DNA of 12,317 nucleotides from contig JADHWW010000063.1 in NCBI GenBank assembly GCA_016783285.1, positions 1-12,317 of the forward strand, read 5' to 3'. The stretch comes from Anaerolineae bacterium (lineage in GTDB: Bacteria; Chloroflexota; Anaerolineae; B4-G1). This document shows positions 8,101 to 12,317 of this stretch, one piece after another. The notes under the pieces were generated by a model. That model did no database searches, had not been told where the DNA came from, and worked only from the letters and a program-made list of their open reading frames with translations. A program made the translations under genes and the position numbers. Every line of letters starts with the position of its first letter. Positions within the stretch are counted from its first letter, which is position 1.

Positions 8101-9542
8101 TCAAGTCCTACGGCTTTGGGGACCTGGCGGCGACGGTCTACGTGGGCGGACGGCACAACATGGAGTTGCTCTGGCCGCGCGTCGCTCCTGGCGAGGAGAC
8201 CCAGGTGCGGTTAGAGATTCGCAACAACCAGGAGGGCATCACCCTGACCAACTTGACTATTACGCCCCATGCCCCCCCCGACATCACCGTCAATCTGCGC
8301 AGTGTGACGGAGACGGAGGCCATTGAGCCCATCTTCTTCGACTTCCCCTTCCTACATCAGACGACTGTCCCCGATGGCTGGCGCACGGTGTGGTACTACG
8401 ACGTGGAGGTCAGTCCGGGCTTTGCCGACACCGGTCACATGCATCCGATCACCTTCGAGGTGAGCGCCGATGGGCTGCCGGCTGACTTCGTGATGCCAGC
8501 GGCGGAGGTCGGCGTGGGCGACCACGGAGGGTGCATCGAGACAGTCTGGGGTCAGGCAACCGATCTGCAATTGGAGGATCTGCTACCTCCGTGGGCCACT
8601 CCCGAGGACGCCCGCCTGGCGAACACCGGCGAGGCGACCTCGTTGGAGGGGGCGCTGGCGTTGGGCGAAGAGGACTCCGCCACAACGATCTTCTCCGGCC
8701 TGCGGCCCGTCTCCTTCGTCACCACGTCAGTGGACGGCGGCACGCTGGTCTCCTTCACACTCCCTGTCTCGGATACTTACGACGCCACCCAGATGCCCTG
8801 GCTGGAGAATGACCAGCGCTCTGGTGAGGTGTACGTGGTGTTTAAGTCCCACGCTCAGATCGAGAGTAGCGGCACGGCGATCATCAACTACGGCCCGGTT
8901 ATTTCCTACACCGATCCCTTCGCCCAGGTCTACACCGACACCGGCAACCTGCAGACGGTGGAGGTGCATGGGGCGGCGCTGGTGGTGACTTACACGGTGG
9001 ATGCCATCACCGATACGACTACTGGTCAACCAGTCGCGGGGGTGGTGCCCCTGGTGGTGAACGAGGCGGCCGTGACGGTAGATGTGTTTAACCAGGGCGA
9101 CTACATTGCCAAGGAGGGGTGCGTCACTGTCACCTTCCCCACGGGCGTGGCGCTGGTGACGAGCGCCTGGCCGGTGGCGGCCCAGGGGACAGACTGGGTG
9201 GCCTTCAACCTGCCCGATATGCCCCCTGGCGCACGAGAGCAGATCGGCCTGGTGCTGGAGTTTGTCCCGAGCGGCATGGGACCGTGGGCTGCCCGGTTGC
9301 GCCCTGATCGTGTCGGAGGACCGATGGCGCCACCTGACTCGTACCGCATCATCGCCTACACTGACGGACGGTATGTCCACGAGTTCCCGTTTGCGGCCCT
9401 TACCCCACGCCGGGTGATCGTCGAGGGCCGGCTGGCGGGGCCGCTGGAGCTGGGCGCTACCACTCGCGCCTATCGTGCCTTCCTGCCGACGGTGCTGCGC
9501 AACTACTCCCCTCCCTGGTGGCCGCAGTCGGTGCAGGATTGA
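5121..9542 (+). CDS. Large secreted protein: degenerate amidotransferase-like domain, DUF11-like beta domains, FLPTVLRNY tail
   Basis: A 1473-residue exported protein of unknown function. The start is ATG 5121 because it has a perfect AGGAGG (5109-5114, 6 nt spacing) and opens a signal peptide: basic residues 2-8, hydrophobic 12-30, likely cleavage after SSPLRA (31-36). In-frame starts upstream, such as GTG 4968, fall in the promoter. Residues about 129-350 resemble a class I glutamine-amidotransferase/BPL_N-like fold: KVALFYGTVRDEYD, YDVLILPAIRIG, a nucleophile-elbow-like GGGFLYAQSDGAYI and VVLFNGHPSDD with H326-P327. The position of the usual catalytic Cys appears to be Ser229, so it may not be an active amidotransferase. 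Residues about 367-455 look like a DUF11/CARDB-type beta domain (PGVPIAVTTTFRNYWDGPL). The middle (about 540-1150) is beta-rich and unrecognised, with a calcium-loop-like DRDGDGRGE at 791-799. Near 1310-1430 there is another DUF11-like segment. The last residues include FLPTVLRNY (1454-1462), resembling C-terminal tails seen on exported Anaerolineae proteins. It is a single-gene transcript with its own promoter and terminator. Confidence 0.8.
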   Translation: MKFIARERTFHLSVVFLLGAGAVVLLLIALSSPLRAASTRCDFSAGETLTPLGAGQPDDLQRRNAYKALWHALYHHDHPDLAWSAVASTVNGTNYGPGAILGSLSGDFYQVTASGPFNVSRSFALHPRKVALFYGTVRDEYDQLVVWEEGDFEQLFRVYLWCEETAQGCPYFDTLTETQVATDLSDYDVLILPAIRIGYADEVAAALGADGLTAIREFVEGGGFLYAQSDGAYIAEAAGLVPAGTVDLETRVTDSDNEGQLDILLPDHPLTFSWLSNATYVLNEPTLSSTAGISVVATFFDTTQPGTPAVGVTSSGDGRVVLFNGHPSDDIDHHPQALDALLWAMGERASIHGTLCQQHLASVDCDTIPAYEPGVPIAVTTTFRNYWDGPLADVVITETLHESFTTTLASIVPTPTGFIENGDGTTTIIWTLTETLPGDARFTYVAYTEAPSGTTGSALVSTAAADYVDSFWPTAYHPGGLPRHIVRNSLWVNTLMAARLVGDRDIELDGLYPLPPEGEYFDIALTLENKEETSATHTIITDVVALLSPIVDVDDQRLIPQVITDAYGGATISNTMWAHNDVFFYETPVPIYPLPVHIDGVSPSAITTGVFYTLTAWNDGPKLVYTYTGNFTTTPGLTDSITVPPAYADYITVTAEGDILLPALVMVWDFGSMPAYDYLEPAVRYGLFSQELLGRQVSFASDPMTGTGVVLAGGGGSVYTNLGGHPIPYHEYLSSGVVHIPVPPEMSRVTYLDLWNRTQEMELRTVFYDIVPFPPPEYHAVVNTTFEMRADRDGDGRGETRVLEFPAREGADLVLYLKSWSNFDPAMPPLEKDETLLAQGMFRGRGFELQPMYDDWYHSWSGLHLQGFVTDTDLITVVTVPAYDYLYFQQFLQSQQREGVLISATLSTYPDFHREGVMKIDDGARFVYHQKAVGPNRYEVYDAHVQAVFGLSSDARVHKAVAPVLVATFDDHVYHLVRIEDPWDPRCAGWDPFIKSYGFGDLAATVYVGGRHNMELLWPRVAPGEETQVRLEIRNNQEGITLTNLTITPHAPPDITVNLRSVTETEAIEPIFFDFPFLHQTTVPDGWRTVWYYDVEVSPGFADTGHMHPITFEVSADGLPADFVMPAAEVGVGDHGGCIETVWGQATDLQLEDLLPPWATPEDARLANTGEATSLEGALALGEEDSATTIFSGLRPVSFVTTSVDGGTLVSFTLPVSDTYDATQMPWLENDQRSGEVYVVFKSHAQIESSGTAIINYGPVISYTDPFAQVYTDTGNLQTVEVHGAALVVTYTVDAITDTTTGQPVAGVVPLVVNEAAVTVDVFNQGDYIAKEGCVTVTFPTGVALVTSAWPVAAQGTDWVAFNLPDMPPGAREQIGLVLEFVPSGMGPWAARLRPDRVGGPMAPPDSYRIIAYTDGRYVHEFPFAALTPRRVIVEGRLAGPLELGATTRAYRAFLPTVLRNYSPPWWPQSVQD

Positions 9543-9559
9543 GCGTGTTGTCGTGAACG

Positions 9560-9593
9560 GGCGGCGCTGGGTTGCAGCAGGCCCGGCGCCGCC
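9560..9593 (+). other. GC-rich hairpin after the secreted-protein gene
   Basis: GGCGGCGC (9560-9567) pairs with GCGCCGCC (9586-9593) across an 18-nt loop. There is no T-run, so by itself it is not an intrinsic terminator; it may protect the 3' end of the message ahead of the terminator at 9625. Confidence 0.4.
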
Positions 9594-9624
9594 TCTTCCA
9601 GGGCGGCGCGACGTCAGCAAATGG

Positions 9625-9658
9625 CCCCCTGCTCGTATGGGCAGGGGGTTGTCGTTTT
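9625..9658 (+). terminator. Intrinsic terminator of the secreted-protein gene
   Basis: A perfect 8-bp GC-rich stem CCCCCTGC (9625-9632) / GCAGGGGG (9641-9648) with an 8-nt loop is followed by the T-rich TTGTCGTTTT (9649-9658), 80-odd bases after the stop codon. Confidence 0.75.
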
Positions 9659-9683
9659 GCTGGATTGAGAATTGAGATTCTTC

Positions 9684-9795
9684 GTCGCTTCGCTCCTCAG
9701 AATGACGAAGAGTCGCTTCGCTCCTCAGAATGACGGAGAGTTGCTTCGCTCCTCAGAATGACGGAGGGTCGCTTCGCTCCTCAGAATGACAGAGA
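9684..9795 (+). repeat. 28-bp tandem repeat, four units
   Basis: Four back-to-back 28-bp units (starting 9684, 9712, 9740, 9768) of the form GTCGCTTCGCTCCTCAGAAT followed by GACGAAGA, differing by a few bases; an incomplete unit (GAGATTCTTC) precedes them. They contain no spacers, so this is not CRISPR. The CTTCGCTC-CAG core recalls the reverse complement of the CCYGAGCG elements in the yfhO-like gene. It lies in an intergenic gap between a terminator and the next promoter. Confidence 0.9.
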
Positions 9796-9805
9796 CTTGG
9801 TCCGC

Positions 9806-9834
9806 TTGTATTCACTGCCCCCTTGTGTTATACT
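9806..9834 (+). promoter_or_regulatory. Sigma-70-type promoter with extended -10 for the GT39-DUF2298 gene
   Basis: TTGTAT (9806-9811), a 17-bp spacer, and TATACT (9829-9834) preceded by TGT, an extended -10. Transcription would start near 9841, giving a leader of about 167 nt that includes the long inverted repeat at 9879-9975. Confidence 0.6.
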
Positions 9835-9878
9835 CCCACACTGCTGTTTAAGGCGTTGGATCGAGCACGTGGAGACCA

Positions 9879-9975
9879 AGAAACCGGGTTTTTCGTACAG
9901 AAGACCTCCCTGGCAGCAGAAAAGCGCCTGCAAGCAATACCACTTTGCTTGTGGAGCACCAAAAACCCGGTTTCT
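9879..9975 (+). repeat. Long inverted repeat (AGAAACCGGGTTTTT) in the 5' leader
   Basis: AGAAACCGGGTTTTT (9879-9893) and its exact reverse complement (9961-9975) enclose 67 bp. The outer flanks CCAAG (left) and CTTGG (right) continue the pairing after a 2-nt bulge. An inner hairpin, CAAGCAA (9931-9937) / TTGCTTG (9945-9951) with a 7-nt loop, lies between the arms, so the transcript could fold into a branched structure of about 107 nt ending 27 nt before the start codon. The arms are also almost self-complementary (AAACCGGGTTT). It looks like a small MITE-like or REP-like element that now forms the leader. Confidence 0.75.
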
Positions 9976-10007
9976 GCTTGGATCAAGTACAACGAGGTAG
10001 ACTACTG

Positions 10008-12317
10008 ATGAACGATCAACCCAAGCGGGGGCAGAGGGCTCTCGGTACGGCGCTGCTACTCGCCTCCATTCTGCTGGTGGGAGGTTACCTGCGTTTCACG
10101 GGCCTGAACTGGGATGAGGGGCAGTGGATCCACCCTGACGAGGGGCATATGCGGATGACCCTCTCGGCCATCAGGATGCCGGACAGTCTCTCGCTCTACT
10201 TCGACACGCACAACTCCCCGCTCAACGTGCGCAATAGTGGCGCTCAGTACAGTTATGGCACGCTGCCACTCTTCCTGACCCGCCTGACGGCTGAGTGGCT
10301 CGACCGGGCGTGTGGTGAATCCCCCGACAGGTTGAGCACAGCCGTGGTGTCGCTGCTCGTGGGGCCTGCGGCTGCTGAATGTGGGCCGGGTACCTTCACC
10401 GGCTTCCGCAGTGCACAGGTTGGGCGGGCGCTCTCGGCGCTGGCCGACCTGGGGACCGTGTTCCTCATCTATCTGATCGGACGCCGTCTGTACGGGGAGA
10501 CGACGGGGCTGCTTGCCGCAGGGTTGGGGGCACTGACGGCATTCTCCATCCAGCAGGCTCACTTCTTCACCGTGGATAGTATGGCCTGCTTCTTTACCGC
10601 ACTGACGGCTTACTTCTCGGTGTGTGCGGGCCAATCGGGGGACTGGCTCAGTTTCGGGCTGGCAGGACTGGCTACCGGCCTGGCCATGGCCTGTAAGATT
10701 GACGCGGCTCTGGCCTCTCTCCTCGTCGTGCTGGCTGGGGTGTGGTGGGCAAGTGGGCAAGTGGGCAAGTATGCAAGTCGGCAAGTGGGCAAGTGGGCAA
10801 GTGGGCAGGTGGTCTTTCGCCTTGTCCTCGCTGGCCTGCTGGCATTGGTCGCCTTCCGTATTGCCCAGCCATACGTTTTTGAAGGTCCAGGTTTCTTCGG
10901 CGTGCGGCCCAGCCCGGAGTGGCTCGACCGGTTGGGGCAGATACGTGTTGAGCAGAGCGGCGAGGCGGATTTGCCGTGGGGCCGGCAGTGGACGAATCGT
11001 GCGCCTATCTTGTTCCCCTGGATCAACATGGTTGTCTGGGGCATGGGGCTACCATTGGGCCTGGCCGCCTGGGCCGGTTGGGCAGTAGCGGGTTTTGAGT
11101 TGTTGCGCGGGAAGCGTGACCACCTGATTCTGTGGGTCTGGGTAACCCTTGTGTTTCTATACCAGGCCACCCGCTGGGTCAAGGCCATGCGCTACTCTCT
11201 GTCCCTGTATCCCATTTTCATTATCCTGGCCGCCTATCTGCTAATGCGCCTGGTTAGTCTGCCCCGTGATATAGGGTTGAAGAAACCAGATTTTTTCCGA
11301 AAAACCTGGTTTCTGGTCGCTGCTCACCTGCCATTGGTCTTATGCGTGACCGGTACTGCTTTGTGGGCCGGCGCAGTATTCTCCATCTACCAACGTTCCC
11401 ATACGCGTTTGGCGGCTTCACGCTGGATCTATGCTCACGTCCCGCCCGGCGCTACGGTGGCCAACGAGCATTATGACTGGGGAGTGCCGCTGCGAATAGA
11501 CGGGCACGATCCCTTCAACGGGATGTACAATGGCTTTGAGATGCAGCACTATAACGAGGATACGTGGGAAAAGCGGACGCAACTGTTTGACTGGCTCGAC
11601 GAGGCGGACTACGTTTTTATGGCCAGCAACCGGCTCTATGGCTCCATCGCTCGCCTGCCGGCCCGCTACCCGCTGACGACCGAGTATTACCGGGCGCTCT
11701 TCGCTGGCGAACTGGGCTTCGAGTTGGCAGCCGATTTCACCTCCCGCCCGGCCTGCGGCCCGTTCCAGTTCCCCGATCAGGAGAATCCTTTCCCACTGAT
11801 GGAGGCGGGGTATACATATCAGACTGAGCCTATCGTGGTGCACCTGCCGCCGGCCGAGGAGGCTTTCAGCGTCTACGACCACCCCCGCGTGCTCATCTTC
11901 CGCAAGACGGATGATTATTCCCGCCAGCGCGTGGAGGAGGTGTTGGGCGGGATTGACGTGGAACACGCGCTGCACGGTCTTACCCCCAGGCAGGCTACTG
12001 GCGCTCCCGAAAATCTAGCGGAACTTGTTCAAGACCTGGAGGAGGCGCTGGGCGACATAAATCTGGAGCAGGCTCTTGAGATAATCAGGGTTGCTCCGGG
12101 TCTCCTGGAATTTGACCCCGAGACCTGGGCCGATCAGCAGGCGGGTGGCACCTGGGCGGAGATGTTCGACCGCGACAGTCTTCTCAACCGGTACCCGGGG
12201 CTGGCGGTGGTCGCCTGGTGGGCCGGCGTGACCGTCTTGGGCTGGCTGGCTTTCCCGCTCCTGTTCATCGCGCTTCCAGGCCTGCGCGACCGGGGCTACG
12301 GGCTGGCGCGGGTATTG
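10008..12317 (+). CDS. GT39-like glycosyltransferase fused to DUF2298 (YYY-type), 3'-truncated by the window
   Basis: Translation from ATG 10008 gives 770 codons without a stop to the last base, so the gene continues beyond the window. The start has a weak GAGG (9994-9997, 10 nt spacing). The N-terminal half is a GT-C membrane glycosyltransferase of the GT39/PMT_2 type, which would transfer sugar from a polyprenyl-phosphate donor on the outer face. Helix 1 (about 12-28) is followed by an acidic first loop with NWDEGQWIHPDEGH (34-47; D36, E37, D44, E45), then QQAHFFTVDSM (182-192) and GLAMACKID (about 224-232), all typical. Further helices extend to about 455, then a soluble domain (about 460-650; VPPGATVANEHYDWGVPL). 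After a linker with repeated 'LEEAL/LEQAL' helices (about 670-700), a new membrane domain begins: RYPGLAVVAWWAGVTVLGWL (728-747) and LPGLRDRGYGLARVL (to 770). This is the start of DUF2298, so the full protein should be a 'Chlor_Arch_YYY' fusion of over 1200 residues. In-frame repeats occur at residues about 247-269 and 425-436. Confidence 0.85.
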   Translation, partial: MNDQPKRGQRALGTALLLASILLVGGYLRFTGLNWDEGQWIHPDEGHMRMTLSAIRMPDSLSLYFDTHNSPLNVRNSGAQYSYGTLPLFLTRLTAEWLDRACGESPDRLSTAVVSLLVGPAAAECGPGTFTGFRSAQVGRALSALADLGTVFLIYLIGRRLYGETTGLLAAGLGALTAFSIQQAHFFTVDSMACFFTALTAYFSVCAGQSGDWLSFGLAGLATGLAMACKIDAALASLLVVLAGVWWASGQVGKYASRQVGKWASGQVVFRLVLAGLLALVAFRIAQPYVFEGPGFFGVRPSPEWLDRLGQIRVEQSGEADLPWGRQWTNRAPILFPWINMVVWGMGLPLGLAAWAGWAVAGFELLRGKRDHLILWVWVTLVFLYQATRWVKAMRYSLSLYPIFIILAAYLLMRLVSLPRDIGLKKPDFFRKTWFLVAAHLPLVLCVTGTALWAGAVFSIYQRSHTRLAASRWIYAHVPPGATVANEHYDWGVPLRIDGHDPFNGMYNGFEMQHYNEDTWEKRTQLFDWLDEADYVFMASNRLYGSIARLPARYPLTTEYYRALFAGELGFELAADFTSRPACGPFQFPDQENPFPLMEAGYTYQTEPIVVHLPPAEEAFSVYDHPRVLIFRKTDDYSRQRVEEVLGGIDVEHALHGLTPRQATGAPENLAELVQDLEEALGDINLEQALEIIRVAPGLLEFDPETWADQQAGGTWAEMFDRDSLLNRYPGLAVVAWWAGVTVLGWLAFPLLFIALPGLRDRGYGLARVL
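10747..10810 (+). repeat. Octanucleotide tandem repeat (GGGCAAGT), eight units
   Basis: Eight 8-bp units of consensus GGGCAAGT; variants are ATGCAAGT, CGGCAAGT and GGGCAGGT. In the glycosyltransferase frame three units give an 8-residue period: WASGQVGK / YASRQVGK / WASGQVV (247-269). The repeat lies between two hydrophobic helices and so enlarges a loop. Same architecture as the repeats at 401, 914 and 1540 but a different word. Confidence 0.9.
11281..11314 (+). repeat. AGAAACC...GGTTTCT hairpin inside the glycosyltransferase gene
   Basis: AGAAACCAGATTTTT (11281-11295) and AAAAACCTGGTTTCT (11300-11314) form a 15-bp stem with one mismatch and a 4-nt loop. It is closely related to the arms of the leader inverted repeat at 9879-9975. 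It is in frame and encodes KKPDFFRKTWFL (425-436) at the end of a membrane helix, with lower GC than its surroundings. Confidence 0.75.

Noticed and set aside
9684..9795. CRISPR array
   Set aside because: The 28-bp units are contiguous with no spacers, and no cas gene is nearby.
9758..10008. Small open frames (about 60-80 codons) in the intergenic region before the last gene
   Set aside because: They run through the 28-bp tandem repeat, the promoter and the inverted repeat, without a ribosome-binding site; the peptides simply translate the repeats.
10008..10784. Minus-strand frames over the start of the last gene as the real gene
   Set aside because: The plus strand has an uninterrupted 770-codon frame with GT39 and DUF2298 motifs; the minus-strand products are low-complexity.

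Overview
The window is GC-rich and densely coded, with every gene on the + strand. It most resembles a member of the Chloroflexota, probably Anaerolineae or a related uncultured lineage. The reasons are the set of very large GT-C/YfhO-type membrane proteins, a GT39-DUF2298 fusion (the 'Chlor_Arch_YYY' type shared by Chloroflexi and Archaea), a secreted protein ending in an FLPTVLRNY-like tail, and many short degenerate tandem repeats. The taxonomic call is an inference from gene content; there is no rRNA here.

Layout. (1) 3-395: the C-terminal end of a membrane glycosyltransferase-like protein. It overlaps by ATGA with (2) 392-3634, a 1080-residue YfhO-family membrane protein carrying at least seven in-frame repeat or hairpin insertions. 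(3) 3631-4263: a small protein with two membrane segments and an Asp23/Gls24-like (AmaP-like) domain, again joined by ATGA but with its own near-consensus promoter inside the end of the yfhO-like gene. (4) 4287-4841: ScpB, the condensin accessory protein, followed by a nested hairpin/terminator. (5) A promoter at 4954-4982 and a structured leader precede 5121-9542, a 1473-residue secreted protein with a degenerate class I glutamine-amidotransferase-like domain, DUF11-like beta domains and the FLPTVLRNY tail; a terminator follows. (6) A repeat-rich intergenic stretch (four 28-bp units, a promoter, a long inverted repeat) leads to 10008-12317, an open frame of 770 codons without a stop that runs off the window: a GT39-like glycosyltransferase fused to the start of a DUF2298 domain.

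How it fits together. Two or three genes look like envelope glycan or glycoprotein assembly machinery (GT-C fold membrane enzymes). The large secreted protein could be a surface product of the same envelope programme, but only proximity supports this. AmaP-like plus ScpB form a separate small operon linked to membrane organisation and chromosome segregation, transcribed from within the preceding gene.

The most unusual aspect is the repeat content. Four different 7-8-bp 'words' in degenerate tandem arrays, a family of CCYGAGCG-type elements, and a GAAACC/GGTTTC hairpin seen both in a 5' leader and inside the coding region of the same gene are all tolerated in frame within membrane-protein genes. 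No complete, clearly new multi-gene system (defence, mobile or biosynthetic) could be identified.
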